The position numbers were made by a program, and so were the translations under genes. Under the pieces are notes generated by a model, which was not told the DNA's origin, made no database searches, and saw nothing but the letters and a program-made list of their open reading frames with translations. Of a stretch of DNA of 64,000 nucleotides, positions 1 through 10,975 are shown piece by piece (positions within the stretch are counted from its first letter, which is position 1; each line of letters begins with the position of its first letter). The stretch is from JAGTVG01 sp963820995 (GTDB lineage: Bacteria; Bacteroidota; Bacteroidia; Cytophagales; Cyclobacteriaceae): the NCBI GenBank assembly GCA_963820995.1, contig CAWGCL010000009.1, positions 496,001 through 560,000 on the forward strand, in the 5' to 3' direction.

Positions 1-1
1 A

Positions 2-862
2 AAAGTACCACATACTAAAATTGCTGGACAGGAATTCAGCCGCGTTATACTTGGTGGGAACCTGATTGGAGGATGGGCACATGCAAGGGATCTGATTTAC
101 GTATCAAAATTGGTTAAGTCATATTTTCACGATGACAAAGTATATGAGACTTTTTTAATGGCAGAAAAATGTGGGATAAATGCCTTCCTAACAAATCCTG
201 TTTTATGCCGTGTAATCAACACCTATTGGAAAAGAAAGATTGGAAATATAAAGTTCATTTCTGACTGCGGGGGTGAAGACACAATAAAAGGTGCCCAGAT
301 GTCAATAGATAATGGAGCCAGTGCGTGCTATGTGCATGGTGGGGCAGCGGACCTCATGGTAGAACAGGGCAGAATCGAGGAAATTGGTAAGACATTAGAA
401 TTGATCAAGGCAAATGGCCTGCCTGCCGGGATAGGTGGGCATAAACTTGAAACTGTGAAAGCCTGTGTGGAATACGGATTAAAACCTGATTTCTGGATGA
501 AGACCCTTCATCATACCAATTACTGGTCTGCAAACAAGGAGAACCAGCATGACAATATCTGGTGTACTGATCCGGAAGACACTATTGAGTATATGAAATC
601 TATAGATGTTCCATGGATTGCTTTCAAGACATTAGCTGCAGGAGCGATACATCCTGAGGTTGGCTTCAAATATGCTTTTGAGAATGGCGCTGATTTTATC
701 TGTGTTGGGATGTATGATTTCCAGATCGTCGATGATGTTAACATTGCCATGAACGTCTTAAATTGGATCTTAACAGACAACGACCCTGGAGGGCCTGATC
801 CATATTATTCCTCCAGGCGATTTTATTTTTTAAATTCACATTTTGAAACACTCATATTTTAA
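2..862 (+). CDS. TIM-barrel-like protein, 5' end outside window, probable frameshift near its end
   Basis: The frame is open from the left edge, so the start lies outside the window; the TTG at 110 is internal. The visible part has alternating strand and helix segments with glycine-rich loops (GGNLIGGWAHARD near the left edge, GGAADLM, AGIGGHKLETV, FKTLAAGAI, GADFICVGMYDFQ), which suggests a TIM-barrel fold of the aldolase or aldo/keto type. I do not recognise a precise family or reaction. The annotated frame stops at 860-862, but a shift of one base near 752 gives a more natural ending, RQRPWRA, with stop TGA at 796-798, just where a terminator hairpin begins. It is followed on the same strand by a glycoside hydrolase, which suggests but does not prove a role in sugar metabolism. 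Confidence 0.5.
   Translation, partial: KVPHTKIAGQEFSRVILGGNLIGGWAHARDLIYVSKLVKSYFHDDKVYETFLMAEKCGINAFLTNPVLCRVINTYWKRKIGNIKFISDCGGEDTIKGAQMSIDNGASACYVHGGAADLMVEQGRIEEIGKTLELIKANGLPAGIGGHKLETVKACVEYGLKPDFWMKTLHHTNYWSANKENQHDNIWCTDPEDTIEYMKSIDVPWIAFKTLAAGAIHPEVGFKYAFENGADFICVGMYDFQIVDDVNIAMNVLNWILTDNDPGGPDPYYSSRRFYFLNSHFETLIF
785..830 (+). terminator. Rho-independent terminator
   Basis: An 8-bp perfect inverted repeat, CCTGGAGG (785-792) and CCTCCAGG (810-817), with a 17-nt loop, is followed by a T-rich run at 821-830. It overlaps the alternative stop codon at 796-798 of the preceding gene, which supports that shorter ending. Confidence 0.6.
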
Positions 863-873
863 ACTTTTTAGAA

Positions 874-2299
874 ATGTACTTTAAAAGATCCATTGCCAGA
901 ATTGTTTACTCTTCATATTGCTTCCATTGCTGATGTGTAGCCCGGTGAAAGAGGAAATTGAAAAGATAGACGATAAGGATGCTTATGTTCAGGTAAGTGA
1001 AGAAAACCCGGCCTATTTCGAATTGAGCAATGGCTCGACATATATTCCCAATGGCTTTAACCTCGTGAATCCGCCTGAAGAAGATGAACTGGAAGAGGTG
1101 GTCCGGACAATGGCAGAGAATCGAATCAATTATTGCCGGGTGTGGCTTGGCTTGCCCTCTGGGACATAGAACATGAGAAAAGTGGTGTTTATGATGAGGA
1201 AAAGGCGAAAATTCTGGACCGGTTTCTGGAATTGTGCTATGAAAATGGGATTAAGGTGAAAATGTGCCTGGAATATTTCAGGGATTGTCCTGCTGAAAAG
1301 AACAGATGGTCTGATAAAATAATTCATAATGTTGCGAATGGAGGTTATTACGAGTCGATGGAAGAATTTATAGATAGCGAGAAAGGTCATGAACATTTCA
1401 AACGAAAGATAAAGTTCTATCAGGAAAGGTATGGTGATCGTCCTGAAATTTTCGCCTGGGACTGTGGAACGAAGTCAACTGTGTGAAAGGAGACTATCTG
1501 ACCTGGACGAAGATGATGTTGCCTGAATTGCATATGCTATTTCCAAAGAACATGGCGGTTCAAAGCCTTGGAAGAATGATTATGAAGGATACCGTGAGGA
1601 AATGTACCGGCCGATGTGCCTTCTTGAAACCAATGATGTTGCTCAGGTTCATCGTTATCTTGACCTGGGTGCCCGTTGGGAAGTTTGCCATGGCCCGGCC
1701 GATGTGCTTGCTGCAGAAGCTGTCAGGGAAATACTGAACTTTAATACCGGGAAACCTGTAGTATTAGCAGAAACAGGAGCTGTAAAGCCAAGCATACAGG
1801 GTATTCTGAGATCTATGATCTTGATACAGTGGGTGTTCTTAATCATGATCAGCTGTTTGCACCCTTCTTTGCCGGAGCTGCAGGTACAGGAAATGCATGG
1901 TGGTGGAGGCAGTCTATTGACAAGTTTGATCAATGGTACCTTTTTGACAGGTTTGCTGAGGCTGTAAAGGGGATAGATCCGGTTAAGGAAAGATTTGAAC
2001 CATTTATGATACCCCACGAAGACTACGGATATATGCACTGAAAGGAAATAATACCCTGATCGCCTGGTGTAAGGATATTAATAACGATTGGCGGACAGAA
2101 TTTGAGAAGGGCAAAAACCGGAATTACTGGAGAACTTTCAGTTGATCTTCAACATATATCCCTGATAAACATAGATAATTCCCAGGCTTATGATCCCTGG
2201 ACAGATACCTGGTCAACACAGGAAATAAATGATGGAAGAATGTCTTTGCCAACCTTCAAAAGATCTATAGTTTTCAAACTGGAATTTCAAAATAAATAG
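874..2299 (+). pseudogene. Clan-A glycoside hydrolase lipoprotein (cellulase-like), multiple frameshifts
   Basis: Joining several frames gives one continuous secreted glycosidase of about 470 residues. The ATG at 874 starts a basic leader that, after a shift near 917, runs into a lipobox-like LLPLLMCS. Later pieces give a TIM-barrel with RVWL, KVKMCLEYFR, the acid/base motif ELWNEVN (about 1460-1480, after restoring one A at the GGGACTG run), HRYLDLGARWEV, the likely nucleophile strand PVVLAETGA, and AWWWRQ near the C-terminal side. A beta-rich tail ends at TAG 2299. At least five single-base shifts break it, while catalytic motifs are intact. The function would be hydrolysis of a beta-glycan outside the cytoplasm; the exact GH family is not certain. 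Whether the shifts are biological or sequencing errors is open. Confidence 0.7.
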
Positions 2300-2318
2300 A
2301 AGAAATTAGAAACAGTAT

Positions 2319-2537
2319 TTACATATTTCCCGATTGCAAATTCTTAAGTTTTATTTTAGCTGACAAACTACCAAGTGAGTGGCCAACTATGGTTCGGTAA
2401 TTTGTCGATGGATACTTCTTGTCAATATAGGGAATTAATTCGTTCTCGATAAAAAATAAGAAATGTTTACTACTTCCGGAGGTACTATCTATTGGAGAAT
2501 CATCGACATTGGTAGGAGTCAAATCTCTCGTAGCTTC
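2319..2537 (-). pseudogene. Putative esterase fragment (alpha/beta hydrolase)
   Basis: The minus strand encodes about 70 residues resembling the middle of Bacteroidota esterase-D-type secreted esterases: ATRDLTPTNVDD, then NELIPYIDKKYPS, then the nucleophile elbow GHSLGSLS. The GxSxG serine is present, but the protein ends a dozen residues later with no acid or histidine region, and there is no start or N-terminal domain upstream. It is a remnant of a larger gene, between two other broken genes. Confidence 0.5.
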
Positions 2538-2613
2538 TCAAGGTTTTTAAGCCTGGGGTGGGGGAATATTTTGATAGGGTTATATAACTAAAATAATAGT
2601 ACAAAAAATGCAG

Positions 2614-3026
2614 TTAGCGCTGATGAGACCAAAATTTTTTATTTTTTACCGCGTTTGGTATGTTTATAATCACACCAAGACCAATAGAAAGGAGACTGAT
2701 TGCAACAACATTTACTGAAAAAGTTTTTAATAACTCTCCAACTAGAATCCCGGCTTCCACAAAAAATTAAGAAAGTATCCTAAAAATTGAGCAAATGATA
2801 GTGGTTTTCTATAGTCTATTGGTTGAGACCATTCAGGTTTTTCTATAATATAATTATATAATCCGAAATCAAGTTGGGCGAGGTATGGATAACACATTCC
2901 AACTATAAGCGATCCAATAAAGGCAATTATATAGCCAAAGACTGATACTGAACCTCCCACTGGAAATATAATTCCTAATAGGAAAAAAAGGATAAGAATT
3001 GAATTTTTAACGTTTTTTACTTTCAT
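2614..3026 (-). pseudogene. Small integral membrane protein, one frameshift in a T run
   Basis: ATG at 3026 starts a protein with a charged N-terminus, a hydrophobic segment (SILILFFLLGIIFPVGG) and a second one (GYIIAFIGSLIVGM). The annotated frame stops at 2742-2744. Adding one T to the T6 run near 2757-2763 extends it naturally (FVEAGILVGELLK, then a third membrane segment VVAISLLSIGLGVII) to a stop at 2614-2616, about 137 residues in all. No family is recognised. It is one of the clearest homopolymer-type breaks in the window. Confidence 0.45.
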
Positions 3027-3329
3027 GTTGTCAAAGCTATATAAGTATAAAACGAATTTGGGATTGTTTTCGTTTCAGCTTGAATAAATGGAAGAATAAC
3101 ATTATATATCATTATTTTTTTAATATAAATAAAGAACAAGAACGCATCCGACCCTTTCTTTTGCCGGTTATCATATTATAGAATTGGATATTAAGAATGT
3201 GAATATTAAGATTTAATTATTGCATTTTATACGTGCTTTATCTCAAAGCAATGTTGCTACGTTACTTGTTAAGTAGAACCTATCCCTATTCTTTTTACCA
3301 TCTTAAGCAACAATAAAGACAATATACGA
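3027..3329. other. Intergenic region, no gene seen
   Basis: An A+T-rich stretch between two divergent genes (membrane protein on the minus strand, M23-like lipoprotein on the plus strand). It must hold both promoters, but I see no convincing TTG/TAnnTTTG pair, no hairpin and no RNA gene. Confidence 0.4.
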
Positions 3330-4478
3330 ATGATCCGAATGGGAAATATAGCAGTGAGATTTTATTATATCGTTTCAATTGGGTTGGTAATACTTTTTTC
3401 AGGTTGCGGAGAAAACAAAATGGATGAGGATCCGTATTTCGATGACTATCCATATCCAGAAGGCAAGATCTATTTTACTTATCCTCCCGTTGGATTGGAA
3501 GGTACATCAATGTTTGCACCAAGAGGTCGTGTTGATGTAATCCCTAAACCCCATGGCGGCGCAATGCCTAAACATTTTGGATTGTATTCCACCACTACTC
3601 CTATCTATGCAATGGCGGATGGGCAAATCATAGGGGCCGGAAAATACTATACTGATACCCCTTTGGGGCCTTTGGCAGAACATATATTGGTCATCAAATA
3701 CAGTACGACACTAAGCGTCAGATATGGTCATGTAGGTGAACTGTCGGAGAAAATATCTGCGCAAATGCCACCGTTAAACGAGCGAAGCGATAATTTTTTA
3801 ACTATTCCAATATCTGCAGGGGATACCATTGCCTGGACTTTTAGTTATAGTGCTTTGGATATTCTACTTATGGATAATTCTCAAGAGCTAAATTATTTAT
3901 ATCCGGAGGTACTTGGTCCTGAAAATCGATACTCAGCTGACCTTACTGAGTATTACAGGGAACCGCTTCGTAGTGCTATTCTTGAAAAGTGTATTCGTGA
4001 AGAAGCACCTCGTTGGGGAAAGGTGGATTATGATGTAGCCGGGAAGATAATAGGCATCTGGTATTACACAGGTGAATATAATGATGTACACGCCCAGCAT
4101 TTAGGAATTGCTTATAAAAGTATGCATCCGTCCCGTATTGCTTTGTGTGATGGGTATGCCAATTATGATCTTGGAGTGTCTGGTACCTATGCTGTTCTAG
4201 GCAATGAACCAAAACCAGAAACTATAGGACCTGAAAGTGGTATAATTAAGTATGAAGTATTTTTCTTTGCTGACTGGCTTCAGCCAACTGATTCCACGTT
4301 TGTTCTCCGGGATATAAGTGATTTAGATGATAATAGTGAATCTCATACCAGGGGCACATACCTATTGCAAATGCTAGATGAAGAAACCCTGAAAATAGAA
4401 CCATTTTATGACCTAAAGCCAGTCGAGGTAGATGATTTCACAAGTGATGCCAGGATTTACACGAGAAAACCTTTATGA
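3330..4478 (+). CDS. Lipoprotein with M23 peptidase-like domain, probably non-catalytic
   Basis: 382 residues with a signal peptide ending in a lipobox (LVILFSGC, Cys about 26), so it should be a membrane-anchored lipoprotein. Residues about 70-180 look like the duplicated-hybrid-motif fold of M23 peptidoglycan peptidases: PHGGAMPKHFGLYS, TPIYAMADGQIIGAG, LVIKYSTTLSVRYGHV, and ISAGDTIAW. In active M23 enzymes the first zinc motif is HxxxD; here the matching stretch HFGLY has Tyr in place of Asp, so catalysis is doubtful. The C-terminal half has no recognised domain. The gene is intact although its neighbours on both sides are broken. Alternative: a carbohydrate- or peptidoglycan-binding lipoprotein. 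Confidence 0.55.
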   Translation: MIRMGNIAVRFYYIVSIGLVILFSGCGENKMDEDPYFDDYPYPEGKIYFTYPPVGLEGTSMFAPRGRVDVIPKPHGGAMPKHFGLYSTTTPIYAMADGQIIGAGKYYTDTPLGPLAEHILVIKYSTTLSVRYGHVGELSEKISAQMPPLNERSDNFLTIPISAGDTIAWTFSYSALDILLMDNSQELNYLYPEVLGPENRYSADLTEYYREPLRSAILEKCIREEAPRWGKVDYDVAGKIIGIWYYTGEYNDVHAQHLGIAYKSMHPSRIALCDGYANYDLGVSGTYAVLGNEPKPETIGPESGIIKYEVFFFADWLQPTDSTFVLRDISDLDDNSESHTRGTYLLQMLDEETLKIEPFYDLKPVEVDDFTSDARIYTRKPL

Positions 4479-4918
4479 ATTTAGCAGGCAATTAACGTTC
4501 AGGCTGTTTGATTTTCATCCTCTTAGTCACAATATTTTCAAATAATCCAATTAATAAAATAAATTGGGGATCAGCGGCTGAACTTATTGTTTGAATAAAT
4601 GCCGCAAATCCAAATAGAAGTATTTTCTATTCAATATTAGTTGTTTGTTACTCTGCAAAATTATGATTGAGGTATAGGAAGCCTCTAACCAGCTGAGATC
4701 TAATACATTAACCACTAAAATTAGGTCTGAATCTCAGGCCTTCAAATGTTTTACCCAAAAACATTTTATATAAGCGATCTTTTTGGCATCATAAATTTGG
4801 TCTTTAACCTACTCAACCGCCTACCCTAATTGTATAACTCATTGATAATCATCATGCATTCTAAATCCGGGTAGTATTCTTCAAATCAGATAAGATGTTC
4901 ATTTGATTGTCCCTGCTG
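4479..4918. other. Intergenic region between convergent genes, no gene seen
   Basis: About 440 bp, A+T rich, between the convergent M23-like lipoprotein and the symporter. No ORF with recognisable coding character, no strong hairpin with a T tract and no RNA gene was seen. Confidence 0.4.
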
Positions 4919-6355
4919 TCAGGACGCAATTTTACCATCCGGGAAAATGAGTGATCCGATTACCAGGCTTAAAGGTGCCAGCACAAAACTGAGCAATCCG
5001 GCATTGGTTGGACTTATCTCTGGAACAAACAGGGAGATGATGGGAGGGATCGCACTGGCAACAAAGGCAAGATATGCTCCGGTTGAGCTGGCTTTTTTCC
5101 AGTAGATCCCGCCAACCAGACCGGTTAGCGTGCCCGCAAATGCTAGGGAACCCGTGAGGGCAATGTAACGGAACACTGTTGCTGAAAACTCATAGTAAAT
5201 GCCCCAGAAATAGATGAAGAATCCGATAACGATGATGCCAATTCGCATGAGCAACATGCGCCTCTTTTCATCAATGGGCTTCCTCAAGCAGGAGTGACAA
5301 TATCCTGCACCAAGATGGCGCTGAACGATAATAAATAGCTGTCATAGGTTGACATCGATGCGGCAAGAAAACCGATCATTACGAAACCAATCATACCTGC
5401 AGGGATAATGCGGACTAACATTTGAGGAAGAGCAGTCTGGGTTTCTGGGATTATGCCGATCACAGCTAGTGCAGCGATACCCCATAGCATGGGCAGGCAG
5501 GCCCGGAAGAACATGAAAACACTGCTGATGCGATAAAGTTTCATGGCGGTCGTTACATCCGTCATACTGAACACCCGCTGAACTACCGGCTGCCACGAAG
5601 ACCATCCACTCGTATAATAGAGAGCTGTCCAAATGATGAATAATAAGCCGTACCTGGGAGCCTTCCACAAGTCAAATCCGGCATCACCATAATGTGCCTG
5701 GACAGCTGTCACCATTCCGCTGAATCCACCCGCATGAGCGAAAGCAAAGTAGGTTATCAAGACAATACCTGCCAGTAGAATAAAAAACTGGAAGACATCA
5801 GTAATAACAACCGAATGCATCCCCCCAAGCATCGTATAGGACACGACAACAACTAAAATGATTCCCATTATTACGGGGAGCGTATGGGCTGGAAATCCCA
5901 TGGCAATGGAGAGGAACTTTCCTTCCACCTGAAGGAAGATACCCATATTCAGAATGCCGGTCAGGAAAATCAACACACCGGAAATCCATCTCACACCTGG
6001 CTGAAAACGTATTTCAAAGTATTCGGGTACGGTTCTTATACCCAATGATCTTAGGTGTTTGATCACGAATCCGGTCCGACCAATAATCCACATGGTCAGA
6101 GCGGCAATGATCCCTGCAAGGATGGCCACGAAGCCATTTGAGTAAGCTTCTTCAGAAAAGTATATGATGGTTACCAGTCCCATTTCCGTACTGGCCAGGG
6201 TGGTGAGACCACGGAATGATCGTAGCTTTCTTCCGACCAACAGGAAATCATCGACTTGTGCCAATTTGTTTTCTGGCGATCAGGCCGATCGACAAACTGA
6301 TCACCAGAAATGCAATGACAAAAGCCCAATCGATGAATCCAAAAGTATTTGTCAT
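4919..6355 (-). pseudogene. Sodium:solute symporter (SSS family), two frameshifts
   Basis: Joined frames give a symporter of about 479 residues starting at ATG 6355 (MTNTFGFIDWAFVIAF). A shift near 6265 leads into the main part, 12 or so membrane helices with the SSS-type core: VGRKLRSFRGLTTLAS early, FVIKHLRSLGIRTVPEYFE, YTMLGGMHSVVITDVFQF, SSWQPVVQRVFSM and GFLAASMSTYDSYLLSF. A second shift near 5285 leads into LRKPIDEKRRMLLMRIG and the last helices. The family couples Na+ entry to uptake of sugars, sialic acid or similar solutes. It is the last gene of a minus-strand run with two Gfo/Idh oxidoreductases and two glycosidases, so a sugar product is the likely substrate. Confidence 0.8.
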
Positions 6356-6371
6356 CCTGACTCTCAATCAA

Positions 6372-7397
6372 TTACGGGTTGGAGGTTAACGGGAAGGCCT
6401 GTTCTGCAGATTCTTCCATGGCCTGGACCACCTGAGTGGCAATCAGTCCATCTTCCCCAGAAACAAATGGTTTCATTTTGTGCTGGACACATTCTATAAA
6501 ATGGTCTATAGGATACAGTACACAACCCGGGAGCTTTTCCATACCGGTCAACAACATCCCGTAACGTCAGGAAAACCAGCTCCTTCTTCCGTATATTTTT
6601 CCATCATCCGGTGATGGCCTACATTGACAAAAGTACTTCCCTTTGGATCCTATAAAATCTCCTTTAAACTCAAAGACATTCGGCGAATTTTCAGCGACAA
6701 TCCAGCAGTTCTCCACATAAGCGGTAGCACCACCGGAGAATTGAGAATTGTTTGATAAAAATCTGGTGTATCTATGCCTTGTTCCTTGAATACTCCGGAC
6801 CGGCTAACTGAATACACTTTGATAAACTCTTCACCAGTTATCCATCGAATCAGGTCAACTACATGACTACCCAGAAAATGCACCGGAGATGAACTCGATG
6901 CCCAACTCAGCATTTCAATGGTACGTAAATGGTATCATTCAGTCTGACATTTATCATTTGTAGTTCTCCCGGTTCTCCGATCAATCATTTTTTTTACCTT
7001 TATAAAAGGGATGTTCCACTCATTGTGGAAATCCACCATCAAAATCTTACCGGAACCATTCTTGCGGCCAGAATTTCTTTACATTCTTCGACGGTAGTGG
7101 CCAAAGGTTTTTCAACCAGTACATGTTTCCCTGCTTTGGCGCATCCAAAACGATTTGTGTATGGGTATGGTCAGGGGTAGCGATAGATACTGCAGATATT
7201 TTTGGAATAGAAAGAATTTCTTTATAGTTTGTGGTGAAGCCTTTGGCATCATATTTCCGGGAGAATTGCTCAGCCCTGTCCTTATCCTGATCGCAAACAG
7301 ATACAATTTGAGTAGGAATCGGAGAAGATGAGAAGGTTTGTGCATGAATCGCTCCCCAGATTCCACACCCTACTATTCCAATACCAGTGATTTCCAT
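6372..7397 (-). pseudogene. Gfo/Idh/MocA family oxidoreductase, several frameshifts
   Basis: ATG 7397 begins a Rossmann fold with the dinucleotide motif GIGIVGCGIWGAIHA, followed by SVCDQDKDRAEQ and SIATPDHTHTQIVLDA. Frames then change, but pieces continue in order: a KPLA-type lysine region, HFLGSHVVDLIRWITGEE (the family's conserved His and Asp), VYSVSRSGVFKEQGIDTPD, and the tail HFIECVQHKMKPFVSGEDG ending near 6372. The joined length of about 340 residues is normal for the family. It has no export signal, unlike the next oxidoreductase upstream, so it would be cytosolic. Substrate is unknown; members oxidise or epimerise sugars using NAD(P). It lies 16 bp from the symporter start, which fits co-transcription. 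Confidence 0.75.
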
Positions 7398-7589
7398 ATG
7401 TTAAAAATATTACAGAATTGAAAAAATGATTTGTTGTAACAATCTAATAAATTTATTTCTACGCCCCCCTAAAAATGACTATTCTATACTAATTTGAGTA
7501 TTGTTTTGAGTTTAATATATAGCCTATAATCCGATTATTGAAGGTAATGATCGGATTTGATCTATGCGGCTCATTTCCAGTATTAGAAC

Positions 7590-8946
7590 CTACTCAAATT
7601 TATATTTTCCCGGCATCGGTACAGGAGCGACCGGCAGCTTTCCCAATTCATACTTATCCGGGGTAAAATCCTGTTTGGAATTCATTGCCATATCCCATGT
7701 TATTTCTTTGCCACTAACTACTTCCCTGCCCATGATGGCGGTCATTGTTGATTCAGCCACCTGTTTCGCCTCATTGATAGGTTCCCCTATCCGGATGCTG
7801 TGGATCAGATCATCATGTTCTGTCTGGTAGGCATTGTTCTTATCTCCTCTATCGCATCCAAGTATTGACCATCTTTAAGCGTAATGCCAGTATGTTGATA
7901 GGAGAAATTTCCACGACCTTTGGCACCAATAAACACATCGTCTATATAATTAGCACATCCATTGATCTGTCGGTCAAGACAAAAAAATGGTTATGTCATC
8001 TGGGTATTCATATTGTACGGAATAATGATCGTACGCATTGCCGAATGTACTTCCTGTACGGACTTGTCTTCCCCCCAGACCTATAGCTTTGGTTGGTGTT
8101 GACTGGCATACCCATTCATCAGATCTATAGAATGTATGAATTGTTCAACGAAGATATCTTCCTGATAGCCATTCATAATACATCCAGTTTCTTTAGCTGG
8201 TTTTCCATATCTGACCACTCAGCCTTTGGCTCCAGATACCATAGCTCGCCGATCAACCAGCGTGTAACTCCTGACCGGACATCGCCTATTTCACCTTCAT
8301 GGATTCGTTTTACAACTTCTTTAAAAGAATTATCTTTCCTGCGCTGCGTACCAGCTCCAATAGCTAATCCCTTCTTTTTAGCGATTTCACCGGAATCTAT
8401 AATGGAGCGGACACCGGTAGCATCGACGGCTGCAGGTTTTTCTATGAAAACATTTTTTCCTGCTTCAACAGCGGCCCGTAAATGTACCGGACGAAAATGT
8501 GGTGGTGTTGCCAGTATCACGTAGTTGATATCAGGAATCTCCAGTAGTTTTTTATAGGCGTCAAAACCAACAAAACTGGTTTCATCCTTAATCTCCATGC
8601 CTACTTTTATAAACTGTTGACGGCTGGATTTTAACCGGTCCTCCAGGGCATCAGCCATAGCTACGATTTTCACATTCGTTTGTGTCGCTTTGGCACCATC
8701 AATTGCATTTTCAGTATGATAGCCCGAATCGGGATATATGCTGTTTGTAGCAGCATGGACTGCATTCAGCGCTGCGCCGGTTCCCCTGCCCCCGCATCCA
8801 ATCAGTCCTATATTGATTTGCTCGTCAGGCACCGCATAGGCCATTAATAATAATCGCGAAATTTCAGAGCCATCGCTGTGCCTCCACTACGTGTCGATTT
8901 CTTAATCATCTCGTGGGTGGTCTCTGGAAGATTATGTTTTTTTCAT
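7590..8946 (-). pseudogene. Gfo/Idh/MocA family oxidoreductase with Tat-like leader, frameshifted
   Basis: The longest intact piece (8173-8844) has INIGLIGCGGRGTGA (Rossmann loop), VKIVAMADALEDRL, NYVILATPPHFRP and KNVFIEKPAAVD with the family's catalytic EKP lysine. In the adjoining frames a leader containing IKKSTRSGGTAMAL precedes it (ATG 8946), and the C-terminal half continues as GNAYDHYSVQYEY, SCRQINGCANYIDD, NAYQTEHDDLIHSIR and VPMPGKYKFE, with stop at 7590-7592. This is the long, often exported subgroup of about 440 residues. The leader resembles a Tat signal but the twin arginine is not intact in the sequence as given. At least three single-base shifts separate the pieces. It sits in a sugar block with two hydrolases upstream and a symporter downstream. 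Confidence 0.75.
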
Positions 8947-9103
8947 TATAATATTATTTTAATTTTAATTTTCGTCAGTTCTCCTGATTTCAGGTTGTAG
9001 CTAGACCTTTTTCGGATTGAATACAAACAAAGCCCCTTTTCTGCGATTATATATTTCAAATAAATCTTTTTGTTATTTCATAAATTACTTCATTCTTTTC
9101 ATC

Positions 9104-10690
9104 TCAATTACTGCAATTCCCGGATTTATCTACCGCAACCACTTCTAGTAATATTGCGGCAGGTTACGAATTCGCTTGTCGGCATGTTCAGTGCTGACAG
9201 TCGATACAATCTGATTCCGGAGAACGATTTCCACATTTTTCATTGAGTGATCTGTATATGCGGTAATAGCAAAAATCATTTTCCATATTGGCATTCCAGG
9301 ACAAATATATATTGCTTTCGCGCTTATCAACTTCCCGCTTGGTTACCTGTAAGCCTTCTACTTTGGCCGGAGCTTCCTCATCGTAATTGGTAGTATATAC
9401 TACGAGTGATATTCCGGAACACTATCAGTGAAATGCTTATCACTTAAAGATATTTTTTTACTATAACCCTGCATGTCTCCAAAATAATTGAATGGAACAT
9501 TTTCGGGATCGTATACATATTTCTCCTAAATCTTTGTCTGTAAGCTGATCCTCAAATGAAAGTTCAAATGGTTGCGATTTACGATGCCTGTTGATGACTG
9601 CGATGGAATGCAATCCGTTTTCCAGGTTTTTAATGGCACTTACACGGAGAAGGGTGTCAGTTGAATTCACATTGTAAACTTCAGCCGGACCCCTGAAAAA
9701 CCGGGTCAATAACCCAGGGCATAATAAGTTGGTCTTGTGTTATGATCATCAAAATACCATTTGAATACTCCCCATTTGTTTAAGCACCAGGTAACCAAAC
9801 TCACACGTTGGGGGGGGTGCAGGGAGATCCCACAAAATGTACAGTAACTGCTGGCGTTGGATTCCCCCATTGATTTGTGCCATAATCGCCTCTGCAATTT
9901 GAATTCCAACATAGGGTTCCAAAGGTGTATTATTATAGATCAAACCATCATAAAAGACAGAATCCATGAAAAAGGATTCCCTGCTTTCGACCAAATTCAC
10001 CCATAATGAATTTTTTATTTTTACTTTTGGCCAGGTTTGCACCCCATTTCATTTTCTAGAGGAAAAAAATCATAAAATGAAAGGTCATCAAGGTCATAAC
10101 TGTTGATGTAGTGGTGGCCACCGTATACACCTGTGATCTAGTCCATGTTTTCTGCTTGCCCATTCAATGGTATGCCAATACTAGAAGGGGGAAGCATCTG
10201 TTGCAAGTAATTTAACATCAAGATCTCTCTCCAAATTCATCATAAAACAATTGATGAATGTTTTTAAATCGGTCCAATTCTTTATTCTTCACCATCGAGA
10301 CCCATTCATCCATGGATAATTCGTTGGTCATACAATAGTAATTGATATTATCAAATCCTTTATTTTGTATTAGGTATTCAATATTGTCCGATTCCTTCTT
10401 TACATAATCCAATTCGTTGTCGTATTCATTGATCGATCCTACCCCAAATGAAGTTAGATAGATCTCCGTATTGGTATTTTTCATTACTTCAAGATATTGG
10501 AATGTTCATCAACTCCTTTTGCCCCATCCTGGACTGTCCGTTACCCTCGCAAAAGAAGGATTCAATTCACGCCATCTCTTGGCAAATACTTGTTATAGCG
10601 CCATTGGGTAGGTTTACGGGTAGTGAAAAATAACATGAAATCCAATCCCTCCATATTTTTCATTGGTAACCTGTTGGTCAAGTGAATAAT
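9104..10690 (-). pseudogene. Clan-A-like glycosidase with C-terminal Fn3-like domain, heavily frameshifted
   Basis: Pieces in order on the minus strand: GGIGFHVIFHYP (near 10640), LNPSFARVTDSPGW, EIYLTSFGVGSINEYDNEL, FDNINYYCMTNELSMDEW (a likely acid/base Glu region, about 10310), DRFKNIHQLFYDEF, VFYDGLIYNNTPLEPYVGI, NKWGVFKWYFDDHNTRP, YYALGY, TRFFRGPAEVYNV (beta-sandwich), then an Fn3-like tail with SNIYLSWNANMENDFCYYR and VVAVDKSGNC, ending at 9104. No single frame spans it; at least seven shifts are needed. I do not assign a GH family. It would be an extracellular hydrolase acting before the downstream oxidoreductases and symporter. Confidence 0.6.
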
Positions 10691-10975
10691 TGAAGTATGT
10701 TTATTTTAAATTATCCTGATTTCCTCAACAATTCAAAAGCAAAGGTATTAAAAGAGGTAAGTGATTATTTTTCATGCTATTGTTGTTAAAAAGATTGAAC
10801 TAGTAATTCATGTATAAAAATTAAAATTTTATTATTGGAATCGATTAATCTATACCTCACCTATCATTGATCAAGTTTCAATTTATCGATGTATATACAT
10901 AGATTAAGCAGAATCGACGAGATCTTCTAAAATTCGAATCTTCAATGGGTATATAAGATTTCTATTTACCAATAA

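Noticed and set aside
8093..8524. Plus-strand ORF of 143 codons
   Set aside because: It is antisense to the Gfo/Idh oxidoreductase, whose minus-strand frames carry clear family motifs.
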